Positions 14,728 to 23,168 of a DNA stretch of 24,126 nt are shown one piece after another. Every line of letters begins with the position of its first letter. The stretch's first letter is position 1. This stretch comes from a virus: the IMG/VR virus record IMGVR_UViG_3300044614_001346, positions 1 to 24,126 of that record; one strand, written 5' to 3'. The notes beneath the pieces were generated by a model, which was not told where the DNA came from, did not search any database, and was given only the letters and a program-made list of their open reading frames with translations. A program made the position numbers and the translations under genes.

Positions 14728-16751
14728 TTCTTATCAGAACAATATACAACAGTTTGAACTTCTACATTACTAATTCGTTCCTCTGGTGGAGTTGTACTAA
14801 ATCCTAAAACGGGTTTCAGAATTGCTCCAGATCCAGTATCACTATTTATTTCCAACTCTGGGTATGTATTAATAGATGTTCCTGGATTAGTAATTTTTGC
14901 TGCAGTAATTCTTCCATCATCATCCAATTCTAAATCTAATCTCACATCACTATCAGGACAACTTGAATTAATTGCAAAGTCCTCTGAAGAATATCCAATT
15001 CCAGTCTCTTCAATGATTACATTAAGAACATAAGGATAAACAATAGCACCAGAAGATTCTGCTGGAGGGATAGAGCAAGAAGATTGTATTAAAGTTTCTT
15101 CATCAGATTCTTCATCAACATTTGATGTATCTGGTCCTAAATATCCACCTCCAGGATTTTGCATCACAACTTCTGATAATTTCCCATTTTCAATTCGAGC
15201 ATATCCATATGCTCCAGTTCCATTTTCACAAGAATCTTCGAATGAAACATATGGAGGAGAAGAATATCCCCCACCTGGATTTGTAATATTAACTCCCATA
15301 ATTTGTCCGAATGAATCAACAACTGCATTTCCAGTTGCACCAGATCCTCCTCCACCAAAAATCTTAACTTGTGGCATCCCACACTGAAGACTTACATCAC
15401 AACCACCAACATATGGTGCCAATTCTTCAGGCAATCCTTCCCCTCCAGATATTCCACCCAAAAATCCTGCTGCCTGTTTCTTACCATCATCTAAAAGATT
15501 TCTCAATCCTTGTGCTGGAGAATAATTAATAATATTTTGGAACTTAATGTCTCCATCCTTTGGAACAAATCCTTTGTTCATTTCATAATTAAAGACTTGT
15601 TTGCAGGGAGATTCTTCACACTGAAGGAAACTTGCAATTGTTTTTGCAATTCCAATTGCCTTTTCTACATATGACATTACAGTTCCAATTCCTCCACCTA
15701 GAGTAGAAGAAATCTGATCTAGTGCAGGTTGAATGGCATCTTGAATTTCATTTACTACTGACTGTAAAATACTACCAGTAAAAGTTTCTACTAAACATAC
15801 TGGAATACTTGCTACCTTTCCAATCATTCCAAACAAGAAATCAAAAACAAAATTTTTTATTTTCTTGATGATATTTAAGAAAAGGCACCATATCCCATCA
15901 GCAATCTCACCTGCTGCTGCCTTCTTTAAAAATTCCGCCCACTTCGGAAGTTTTACTTGTTCGATATAATCCTCTAAAAGATTATAGACCCCTGTTATAA
16001 TTTCATCTCGTATATATTTTACCAACCATATCAGAGCATCAGATATTACAATAGCAATCTCATCAATCTCTGATGAAATATCAGTAACTTTGTTTAAAAC
16101 TGGATTGATGTAAGTATCATTAACGTACTTAACTTCATTCATCAACTGAATAAATTTGATTAATCCTTTATTGATTTGGGATACAACATCCTTTCCTTCT
16201 CTACAGTGCCCTGGAATAGTTACTGTTGGATTTTTGTTTAACTGATCTCTTGCTACAGTCTTTTCTTTATTGTAATCACCATCTGGTTTTACTATTCCAG
16301 GTTTTCCTTTAGGATCTGATACTGTCTTATTATATGGACTAACAATTGCTCCTGGTTTTTGTTGGAATAACTTAAATCCTTTTGTTCCTTGCGTAAAAGT
16401 ATTCAAGTAATCTATATTTGCTCCATTGTATAATGAACCAATTACAATTGGTTGTTGTGCGTCTTCTCCATCGGCAAAAAATCCAATCACAACTTCACCA
16501 CCACGGGTATTCATACTAATACCAGCACCACCTGCACCAGTTCCCATATTTGTAGGGATTAGTACGTGAGCCCAAGGAAGATTTCTATCTTCTATCTCAT
16601 CTCCTGGATGATGACCGATAATTCTTACTTGAACTCTATAACCATACTCTAGGTCAGCACGATCTGGTTGAGTATTTGCTACGATACCAATAAACCATTT
16701 GAAACCATCTCTTCCTGCAAAATTAGGATTAATTAATGATTGTTCTAACAT
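14724..16751 (-). CDS. gp5-like baseplate hub protein with OB fold, no lysozyme domain (675 aa)
   Basis: Residues about 15-110 carry the gp5/VgrG OB-fold signature: RVQVRIIGHHPGDE, LPWAHVLIPTN, and GGEVVIGFFADGEDAQQPIVIGSLYNG in part. Residues about 190-380 are long amphipathic to hydrophobic helices without a signal peptide. Residues about 460-640 hold three repeats of a glycine-rich strand module ending NPGGGY or NPGTS (GVNITNPGGGYSSPPYVSFED in part). The C-terminal half has many cysteines. T4 gp5 has a lysozyme domain between OB fold and needle. I see no lysozyme motif here, and the needle is the next gene. The gene follows the gp27-like gene after 4 bases, matching the gp27-gp5 hub partnership. 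Confidence 0.82.
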   Translation of the reverse strand: MLEQSLINPNFAGRDGFKWFIGIVANTQPDRADLEYGYRVQVRIIGHHPGDEIEDRNLPWAHVLIPTNMGTGAGGAGISMNTRGGEVVIGFFADGEDAQQPIVIGSLYNGANIDYLNTFTQGTKGFKLFQQKPGAIVSPYNKTVSDPKGKPGIVKPDGDYNKEKTVARDQLNKNPTVTIPGHCREGKDVVSQINKGLIKFIQLMNEVKYVNDTYINPVLNKVTDISSEIDEIAIVISDALIWLVKYIRDEIITGVYNLLEDYIEQVKLPKWAEFLKKAAAGEIADGIWCLFLNIIKKIKNFVFDFLFGMIGKVASIPVCLVETFTGSILQSVVNEIQDAIQPALDQISSTLGGGIGTVMSYVEKAIGIAKTIASFLQCEESPCKQVFNYEMNKGFVPKDGDIKFQNIINYSPAQGLRNLLDDGKKQAAGFLGGISGGEGLPEELAPYVGGCDVSLQCGMPQVKIFGGGGSGATGNAVVDSFGQIMGVNITNPGGGYSSPPYVSFEDSCENGTGAYGYARIENGKLSEVVMQNPGGGYLGPDTSNVDEESDEETLIQSSCSIPPAESSGAIVYPYVLNVIIEETGIGYSSEDFAINSSCPDSDVRLDLELDDDGRITAAKITNPGTSINTYPELEINSDTGSGAILKPVLGFSTTPPEERISNVEVQTVVYCSDKK

Positions 16752-16755
16752 AGAT

Positions 16756-18057
16756 TTATGGTTCCCCGTATGAATCTCTTACTAATTTAAGTCCAGTATA
16801 ACCCTGATTGTCACTGAATTCGTGTGCGAGTTCTGCAATTAAATACAACCCAGATTTCTTACTGTCCTTTTGCTTTTCTTGCTTTGTAATCTCTCCTATA
16901 TCTAGGAAGATTACATCACCAACTGTAAGATTTAAATTTAAGGGTACTGTAATATTGGCAATCTGACTGAATGCTAAATTATATCTAGTTACAGAGTGTG
17001 CTTGATATCTAATTCTGTCATCTATTTTTTCATTTGGATTCACTGTTCCTGGAGATTTTACGATACCATCAATAAATCTTACCATTACTCTAGAAGGACT
17101 TTCTTCCAATCCTTGTGGAATTTTTGGAGATTTTTTATCACTTGATGCGTGGTTCATAATCTCATAACTATCGGAAAGTTTATACTTATAATAATTGAAT
17201 TTTTTGGTATTCAAATCAAGGAAGTAATTTGAACTTGAATACATTCCAGCAAGTAAATTATCAAGAACATTTACATTCTTATTAAATGTTGGGACTGTAA
17301 GAACTTTAAAATTAGTAGCATTATCTGCATACTCATTTGTATTTTCATTGTAAAAATATCGAATATAATTTTTTGAATCACCTGAAGAAGGTTGAAGAGG
17401 TGACATTAAAGAATCTACACTTCTAAAGTTGTAACCATTTTTACTTTGATAGAACAGATACCCAGCAGTTCCAGCCTCTGGAGAAGATTTCCCGACAGGA
17501 GGTATTGACTTGGGGCAGAGCCAAGAGATGACATTAAATGGTTTTTTTGTATTTCCATAAAATGCATAACTATTTTGAGTTGGTTCGACAAAAATATTTC
17601 TATCTGTCTTCAATACAGATTTTAAAATTTGTTCTACAGAATCACTAATTTTTTGTTCTGAACCTTGATTTTCTGGATACCTTCTAATTACTCTAGATGT
17701 CTCATTCTTATACATATCAACTGGAGCAAGATCAACAAAGAATGCTTCCCTTGTTGATTGAGATGTTGATCCATAAACTTTGTAAATGTAGTATTGATTT
17801 TTCTCTTCAGTAAATTCTATTCTTTGTCCTGTTGCTTCTTGAGAAATTATTAATCGAACTCTTTCACCACCACGAATTGGAAGTGATGAAATTAAACCAT
17901 CAGTATTCACAACTTGCATTGAAATGAAAATTGATGGATTGAATATATCTTCAAAGTATTTTATTCGGGCAACACAAGAAGTGGCATCAATAGATTTTTC
18001 TCCATCTAAAGACTCAATTATAAACTCTTCTATTTTGTAATTAAAATATGATGCCAT
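16756..18057 (-). CDS. gp27-like baseplate hub protein (433 aa)
   Basis: The protein begins MASYFNYKIEEFIIESLDG, and the layout fits the gp27/VgrG-N hub family. It has an N-terminal beta-barrel with DIFNPSIFISMQVVNTDGLI and PIRGGERVRLIIS, a helical SVEQILKSVL segment, then KKPFNVISWLCPKSIPP and AGYLFYQSKNGYNFRSVDSL, where the second barrel starts. The C-terminal part has LTVGDVIFLDIGEI and GLYLIAELAHEF, typical of the end of phage hub proteins. The hub trimer joins the tail tube to the spike. Position immediately before the gp5-like OB protein supports this. It abuts the preceding gene (TAAATG). Confidence rests on pattern and context, not on a search. Confidence 0.8.
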   Translation of the reverse strand: MASYFNYKIEEFIIESLDGEKSIDATSCVARIKYFEDIFNPSIFISMQVVNTDGLISSLPIRGGERVRLIISQEATGQRIEFTEEKNQYYIYKVYGSTSQSTREAFFVDLAPVDMYKNETSRVIRRYPENQGSEQKISDSVEQILKSVLKTDRNIFVEPTQNSYAFYGNTKKPFNVISWLCPKSIPPVGKSSPEAGTAGYLFYQSKNGYNFRSVDSLMSPLQPSSGDSKNYIRYFYNENTNEYADNATNFKVLTVPTFNKNVNVLDNLLAGMYSSSNYFLDLNTKKFNYYKYKLSDSYEIMNHASSDKKSPKIPQGLEESPSRVMVRFIDGIVKSPGTVNPNEKIDDRIRYQAHSVTRYNLAFSQIANITVPLNLNLTVGDVIFLDIGEITKQEKQKDSKKSGLYLIAELAHEFSDNQGYTGLKLVRDSYGEP

Positions 18058-20112
18058 TTATCCTAGTTCAGAAAGTGCTTGGCGTTTTAATGATGCTAAT
18101 GTATTTAACGAGGTATCTCCACCAATTGTGATAAATTGAGTTGATAATTGAGATTGTGGTTGGGGAGATCTCACTGGTTGAGGGACATATACCATAGCAA
18201 TCGTAGAAGATTGGTCATTGTAAGATGGATACATTTCAATATTCCTATCTTTAGGGGAAAAGGATACAAGTTCTCCTTCTTTTTTCACATAATCCCAATT
18301 ACGTTTATCAACTTCCAAAAATTTTCCATCATTACCTTTCGTTGTTGAATAATATTTACCATCATTTCCTTTGAATAATGTTGTTCCCCTTAAAGTATAT
18401 TTACTTCCAGGTACAGGTTGAACTGAATTTGAAGGTGTAGTTGGTGGTGAAGGTTGTGAGGTCGATTTTTTCTTGTGCTCCTCTTCGGCACGTTGTCTGG
18501 TTAAAGGTGATGGTATTTTTTGAGATGCTGATATGTCAGTATTGGGATTTATATGTCTGCCATTTTTCCAAACCTCAAAGTGTAAATGAGTATCATACAT
18601 CCTTCCAGAAACTTCTTCTCTTCCTGGCAGCAATTTCCCAATTTGCTGCCCCCCATATACAGTATCTCCACTACTAACTGTAGCAATAACGTGCTTATAT
18701 TTTGTATAAACACCGTTCCCGTGATCTATAGTAATAATATTATCTGGACCTTCTAGTCCTGGTTCCACTGTAACAGTTCCAGTTTTCCAAGCAACAACTG
18801 GACTATTACCAGGAAGTCCACCTATGTCTTGTCCGCTATGTCCTCCCTCATAATTTCTATCAGCACCATACTCACCACGAGGAACACCTACTGCTGCAGT
18901 AGATAAAATCCCACCAGGAAGAGGGAAAAATGAATCCTTATCTATTGGTCCAGTATATGGATTTGCTGATGGTGGAGGTGGATTTGGTGGTCCTCCTTCA
19001 GTCATATCCAGAATTTCCTCTGGTGGTTTAAAATTCTTGGAAAATTCTTCAAATTTATTCACAACTCGTTCATAACCAACTAAAGTTTTTGAGAACGAAA
19101 GACCCACTCCACCTTCATCCTTTCTTTTAACTAGATCCTTTTGCTTTTTAGTTTGCTCTTCTAACTTTGTTTGTATTCCTTTCTTTTTCTTTGCTTCATT
19201 CTCACTCATTCCTGTAATGTCACGAGCAAAATTAACAAGGTCTAAAGTTACTGAAGCAAGTCCTAGGAAAGGAGTTGCAACTAATCCAATTCCAGTTGCT
19301 GCAGATGCAGCCGCAGCAGCATCTAAAGCAGCAGATGCTCCAGCAATTCTTGATCCAGTAATGTCACCTTCATTTGCTCTCATCTTGGCATCAACCGCAC
19401 CAAGAACTGCACCAACACCAGGTATAATAGATTTTCCTAATCTGCCAAATGCTTTTGCTACCTTTCCTCCTCCACTAGCAGTTGCAGTAGAACTTGCTGC
19501 TTGCTGAGATTTTTTGAGAGCATCTGCTCCAAATCTATTTTTAAATGCCTTATCACCATAACGACTTAAGTATCTTTCTTGTGCGCCTTGACTTACTCTT
19601 CTTCCAGTAACATCAAATCCTCTCCTCAATTTATTTCTACCCAGAATTTTATCCATTCCTGCACTGACCCCAGCACCTATCAAACTTGGTCCTGCTACCA
19701 TTCCAGCAGCAACTAATCCAGGACCAAGTGCTCCTAACAAATCTCCCGAAGCAATTTTCTCAAGACTATTAAATGCTGCAAGTGCTCCAATTGCCTTGAA
19801 TGGATCTTTAGAAGCATCAGGTGCGAAAAATGATCCAGCAAATTTCTTAATTGTTGGAAGTTTTATTTTCTTTTTAGATGCCCTTCTTGCCCTTTCTTCT
19901 TCTGCTCTTTCAATTGAATCTAATTGTCTTTTATATCTTTTTAATACTGGTAATTGAGTTCTCTTTTGATAACTATTTCTTTCAAATAATCTTCTTAATC
20001 TTCTGGAAGTCGTGTTTAAATCATCAACAGACTTCTGAAGATTTTCTATGTTAGAAACTCTTGTAACAATCTTTGGTTGTTTAGGTTTTGCCTTTACTAC
20101 AGTTTCTTCCAT
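18058..20112 (-). CDS. Tail/hub scaffold protein with M23 peptidoglycan endopeptidase domain (684 aa)
   Basis: Residues 1-90 are basic and helical (coiled coil). Residues about 92-155 hold a hydrophobic segment (FF...ALAAFNSLE...LLGALGPGL) that matches the neighbouring 703-residue protein. Residues 225-300 are Ala/Gly-rich and hydrophobic, followed by a charged helix (300-360) and a Pro-rich linker. Residues about 405-525 form an M23 lysostaphin-type domain with complete zinc and catalytic motifs: HSGQD (His425, Asp429) and HLHFE (His509, His511). M23 enzymes cut peptide crosslinks in peptidoglycan. The 160-residue C-terminal region is unassigned. It probably acts as a tail-borne enzyme that opens the cell wall during infection; a tape-measure-like location is inferred. 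Confidence 0.85.
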   Translation of the reverse strand: MEETVVKAKPKQPKIVTRVSNIENLQKSVDDLNTTSRRLRRLFERNSYQKRTQLPVLKRYKRQLDSIERAEEERARRASKKKIKLPTIKKFAGSFFAPDASKDPFKAIGALAAFNSLEKIASGDLLGALGPGLVAAGMVAGPSLIGAGVSAGMDKILGRNKLRRGFDVTGRRVSQGAQERYLSRYGDKAFKNRFGADALKKSQQAASSTATASGGGKVAKAFGRLGKSIIPGVGAVLGAVDAKMRANEGDITGSRIAGASAALDAAAAASAATGIGLVATPFLGLASVTLDLVNFARDITGMSENEAKKKKGIQTKLEEQTKKQKDLVKRKDEGGVGLSFSKTLVGYERVVNKFEEFSKNFKPPEEILDMTEGGPPNPPPPSANPYTGPIDKDSFFPLPGGILSTAAVGVPRGEYGADRNYEGGHSGQDIGGLPGNSPVVAWKTGTVTVEPGLEGPDNIITIDHGNGVYTKYKHVIATVSSGDTVYGGQQIGKLLPGREEVSGRMYDTHLHFEVWKNGRHINPNTDISASQKIPSPLTRQRAEEEHKKKSTSQPSPPTTPSNSVQPVPGSKYTLRGTTLFKGNDGKYYSTTKGNDGKFLEVDKRNWDYVKKEGELVSFSPKDRNIEMYPSYNDQSSTIAMVYVPQPVRSPQPQSQLSTQFITIGGDTSLNTLASLKRQALSELG
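18538..18900 (-). other. M23 endopeptidase domain
   Basis: Residues about 405-525 of the 684-residue protein. The four M23 metal and catalytic residues are present (His425, Asp429, His509, His511), and a TKYKHV segment (His474) stands where families often have YxHL. The domain is predicted to be active. Confidence 0.85.
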
Positions 20113-20113
20113 A

Positions 20114-22225
20114 TTATGCTAGTTGGCAATAAGTTTTTGCGGAATCACTATATACACAATCATAACCAGTGGAAACTGGATTAATAGGATTTCCTCCGTT
20201 GTCACCCATAGACATTGGAGTTTTTTCCGAATTTTGCGGGGGCAATCCTAATGCTATTAAATTTGGAGTTGATTGTGGAACTTTTGCAACTGATTCACTT
20301 AATCTTTTTATATTTGATTGAGGTCCATTTGGATCAACGGGATTAGGTGCTGGTGCTACTGGTGATTGTTGTGCTGGTGTTGATGGAGGAGAATTTTTCG
20401 GTTCTACAACTTCAATAGTAGCATTTTTTAGAACTCCAGTTCCAATACCACCAAGAGCTCTCATAGCACCTTCACTCAAATCTAAAGATCTGTCCCCGAC
20501 AAAAGGTCCTCTATCGGTAACTCTAACAACAACAGATTTATTATTATCTTTGTTTGTTACCTTTAATAATGTTCCGAATGGCAAAGTTTTATGTGCTGCT
20601 GTCAGCTCATTGGGGTCAAAAGTAGTTCCACTTGCCGTTTTATTTCCTTCAAATCCTGGACCATAATAACTAATTCCTCCAGCAACATCTACGGTTTGTC
20701 CTGTGATATTTACATCTTGAGGGACATCAGTTGACAATTGATCTACAGATGGTGGAGTTCCTGAAGGTGTCGGTGGAGTGGGACTGCCACCAGAACCTCT
20801 AGTTCTGCTACGTGGAACCTCTTTTTGTTTCTTCAATAAAAAGTCAAGTGCGTTTTCAAATTTTTGATTCAATGATTCAAATCTCTTCAAAGCACTATCT
20901 GGTATGGCACCTAATGCTTGAGGTTGGGTTGATTCTTTCTGTTGAGTTTCGAGTTCATCTAATCTTGTTTGAATGGCAGAATCTGGTGCAGAAGTATCTT
21001 GTTCCCCTCCATTCTTTCCCAGCATTCCACTTCCAAGTGCCAATGCTCCAGCACCTAATGCTGCGATTGCTCCAAACTTACCTAACCTAGGCATTCCTGC
21101 AGCAGCAGTCCCAACTCCTCTTGCTGCAGTTACTCCACCTCTTGCGGCAGAACCTCCTCTAGCAGCACCAAGTAGTCCTCCCAGGACTTTCTTCCCTATC
21201 ATTCCTGCTATCAATCCGCCAATAGCAGGAAGATAAGTAGCACCAATTCCTAATAATGGACCAAGAGCATCCAACGGTCTCCCGTTCATAAATGCTTCTA
21301 GCATATTGAAGAGTGCTAGAGCACGAATTGCTCCACCAGCACCACTAAAGAAGTTTCCAACATACTTCTTAACTAAACCAGAAACATCTACTTTGCTGCT
21401 TCCGAGTTCAGTCTTCCCAATCTTTCTTCCACGATTGGCAACTCTCTTTCTATATTCATCAACTTCTTTTTTATTTTCTACCTTTGTATTTGCAATATCT
21501 TCTGCAATCTTGGCAAGAGTAGCATTCAGATTATCATTAGTCTGCTCAATTGATAATGCTAATCTTCCAAGAGCAGATACAATTCTCTTTGAACCACCAA
21601 TTCCTTCTTCAGTTTCTTGTGCTTCTAACTGTGGTTTTGAAATTTTATCTACGATTTCTTGAGGAGCTGCTCTCTTTGGAATAATTCCAGGCAACTTCGT
21701 GACTTTTAATTTTGCCTTTGTTCCTGGTCTAAAACTAGTAGCACCAGAAACAAATGATTTTGCCTTTTGCTTCTTCTCTTCAGATTGCTCTAATGTTTTC
21801 TTCTCTTTATCCTGCTGCTGTTGAAGTAACTTAAGTCTTACATCTTCTTCATCATTAATTCTCTTAATAGTAATTTCAGCAAGATCATAGAAACGAATAA
21901 GGTAATCGCAAGCCTCAACGAGGTTTCTGTTTAATTCTGGTTCTTTATGAAATATACCCTTACCTTCTGCTTCTTTATAGTTAGAAAGTGAATATCCGAA
22001 AAATCTTAAATGTTGTATTGCAGTATCATAATCCTTATTTGTTGCATATAAATATCCAACCTGCATCAAGAATTCAGTATCTCTATCCAAAAACCTATCT
22101 AAATTCTCATAAGTAGTTCCCCTATTCTTTGGAGGTGGGGACAAATGGAATCCAGGAGGAACTAATTTATAGAGTTCCTCCTGGATTCTTTGTTTCTTAA
22201 TTTTAATTAGATCTTGCGTATCCAT
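20114..22225 (-). CDS. Tape-measure-like tail protein with RlpA-like (DPBB) domain (703 aa)
   Basis: Residues 1-160 are helical with a TPR-like stretch (YLYATNKDYDTAIQHLRFFG) and a Lys/Glu/Gln coiled coil. Residues 286-400 are strongly hydrophobic (NFFSGAGGAIRALALFNMLE, then Gly/Ala-rich), as in many tape measure proteins. Residues about 515-607 match RlpA-type double-psi beta-barrels: YYGPGFEGNKTASG, LTAAHKTLPFGT, VRVTDRGPFVGDRSLDLS. RlpA proteins are septal lytic transglycosylases that act on stem-peptide-free glycan. Residues 610-703 are a Pro/Ser-rich tail. The position right after the gp26-like and 60-residue genes is where tape measure genes usually lie. No other tape measure (gp29) candidate is visible here. 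The start abuts the previous stop (TAAATG). Confidence 0.82.
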   Translation of the reverse strand: MDTQDLIKIKKQRIQEELYKLVPPGFHLSPPPKNRGTTYENLDRFLDRDTEFLMQVGYLYATNKDYDTAIQHLRFFGYSLSNYKEAEGKGIFHKEPELNRNLVEACDYLIRFYDLAEITIKRINDEEDVRLKLLQQQQDKEKKTLEQSEEKKQKAKSFVSGATSFRPGTKAKLKVTKLPGIIPKRAAPQEIVDKISKPQLEAQETEEGIGGSKRIVSALGRLALSIEQTNDNLNATLAKIAEDIANTKVENKKEVDEYRKRVANRGRKIGKTELGSSKVDVSGLVKKYVGNFFSGAGGAIRALALFNMLEAFMNGRPLDALGPLLGIGATYLPAIGGLIAGMIGKKVLGGLLGAARGGSAARGGVTAARGVGTAAAGMPRLGKFGAIAALGAGALALGSGMLGKNGGEQDTSAPDSAIQTRLDELETQQKESTQPQALGAIPDSALKRFESLNQKFENALDFLLKKQKEVPRSRTRGSGGSPTPPTPSGTPPSVDQLSTDVPQDVNITGQTVDVAGGISYYGPGFEGNKTASGTTFDPNELTAAHKTLPFGTLLKVTNKDNNKSVVVRVTDRGPFVGDRSLDLSEGAMRALGGIGTGVLKNATIEVVEPKNSPPSTPAQQSPVAPAPNPVDPNGPQSNIKRLSESVAKVPQSTPNLIALGLPPQNSEKTPMSMGDNGGNPINPVSTGYDCVYSDSAKTYCQLA
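20405..20683 (-). other. RlpA-like double-psi beta-barrel domain
   Basis: Residues about 515-607 of the 703-residue protein. His545 and Asp571 of the conserved AAH and TDRGPF motifs are present. The TASGE motif of many RlpA proteins reads TASGT here, so the conserved acidic position is Thr534. Confidence 0.85.
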
Positions 22226-22408
22226 TTAGAGACTCTGTTTTTTTGATGCCTTTTCTTCTTCTTCCTGAATATGTTGCTCCAATAGAGTTAAATAGATTTC
22301 CCTTTCCCAAGGTATCATATTTTCAATCTCTGTTAATGAATATTTATGATACTGCATCAGGGCAAAATTAATTCTAAAATAAGATTCCAAGTCTTCGTGA
22401 CTCATCAT
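22226..22408 (-). CDS. Small tail assembly protein overlapping the gp26-like gene (60 aa)
   Basis: This acidic helical protein (MMSHEDLESYFRINFALMQYH) contains IENMIPWEREIYLTLLEQHIQEEEE. Short helical segments of this style follow tail assembly chaperones in many phages, and T4-like annotations often call the ORF in this place a gp51-type hub assembly catalyst. I do not assign that name firmly. Its start overlaps the stop of the gp26-like gene (TAATG), and its stop abuts the ATG of the 703-residue protein. Its frame is -1 relative to the upstream gene. The last codons of that gene contain T TTT TTC, so it may also be made as a C-terminal extension of the gp26-like protein. Confidence 0.8.
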   Translation of the reverse strand: MMSHEDLESYFRINFALMQYHKYSLTEIENMIPWEREIYLTLLEQHIQEEEEKASKKQSL

Positions 22409-23139
22409 TATCCGAAAAAACTTGATAACCCTTCTAAAACTATTTCATTTTCAACTTTTGTTTTTGGATTAACGACAGTTAATGTATGAGATAATTTAGG
22501 CATTGTGTCGAAGAACTGCTCAATTCCTTTGAATTGATTTGAATCCATAGTTTCTAGCCAAGAAATCAATTCTTTCTTACTGACATCTCCTGCAGACCAA
22601 GATTCATCTTTAGTATAAACCATATCAACACAAGAAGCAACAACCTCAAATGATTTGTCAATTACTTCTTTACTATTATTTTGAGCACCAAAATCAAAGT
22701 TGTTATCAATAAATTCTTGAAGTGATGGATACTTCATCTTCACTGTAATATTATCATCAACTTTAACTTCAGAAGTATGTCCCTCTGGAATTAGAACTTT
22801 AATTTCGTCAATATTTACACTGACATCAACTTGAGTTTGATTGTCATCGGGACAAGTAATAGTCAGTTCAACAGATTCTCCCACAGACTTTGCACGAATA
22901 TTCAAGAACAAATATTCAATATCAAAACTAGGAAGAGTTTCAATTTTTACTCCACGAGTTAGGATGCAATCTTTTAAAGTAGTTTTGACTGCATTTGTAA
23001 TCTCATCTTGATTTCCACTTTCCATTGCAAGAATAAGAATTTTCTCTTCTTTAACTAGGAATGGACGATACTTAATTGGTTTTTTAGTAGATGGTAAAAT
23101 CAACTCATAACTAGGAGTTGCAATCTTTGGTAAAGGCAT
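22408..23139 (-). CDS. 26: gp26-like baseplate hub protein / tail assembly chaperone (243 aa)
   Basis: The opening MPLPKIATPSYELILPSTKKPIKYRPFLVKEEKIL in part and the pattern LESGNQ...LKDCIL...LPSFDIEYLFLNIRAKSVGE match the T4 gp26-type baseplate family (T4_baseplate). The C-terminal half is helical (SKKELISWLETMDSNQFKGIEQFF in part) and ends SSFFG. In T4 this protein is required for hub assembly. Members resemble the tail assembly chaperones that precede tape measure genes in other phages (my inference). A 29-base gap separates it from the tail-tube-fold gene, with no strong Shine-Dalgarno sequence. The 3' end carries a T TTT TTC heptamer directly before TAATG. The family call is confident; the chaperone role is not. 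Confidence 0.85.
   Translation of the reverse strand: MPLPKIATPSYELILPSTKKPIKYRPFLVKEEKILILAMESGNQDEITNAVKTTLKDCILTRGVKIETLPSFDIEYLFLNIRAKSVGESVELTITCPDDNQTQVDVSVNIDEIKVLIPEGHTSEVKVDDNITVKMKYPSLQEFIDNNFDFGAQNNSKEVIDKSFEVVASCVDMVYTKDESWSAGDVSKKELISWLETMDSNQFKGIEQFFDTMPKLSHTLTVVNPKTKVENEIVLEGLSSFFG
22414..22420 (-). promoter_or_regulatory. Candidate -1 ribosomal frameshift site (T TTT TTC)
   Basis: The gp26-like frame reads AGT TTT TTC GGA TAA, so the heptamer fits the X XXY YYZ rule exactly in phase, six bases before the TAA. A -1 slip would read CGG ATA ATG ATG and continue into the 60-residue ORF without a stop. I see no strong downstream hairpin or pseudoknot, and function is inferred. Confidence 0.45.
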
Positions 23140-23168
23140 TTTGAAATATACAATTCAGTTGTAAGTAT

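Noticed and set aside
14724-16751. Membrane protein, because of hydrophobic helices at residues 230-345
   Set aside because: The OB-fold signature at the N-terminus and the glycine-rich strand modules after the helices, plus position between hub and needle genes, fit a virion protein better; there is no signal peptide.
20973-21662. Rightward open frames opposite the 703-residue gene
   Set aside because: Ala/Pro-rich shadows of the Gly/Ala-rich minus-strand coding region.
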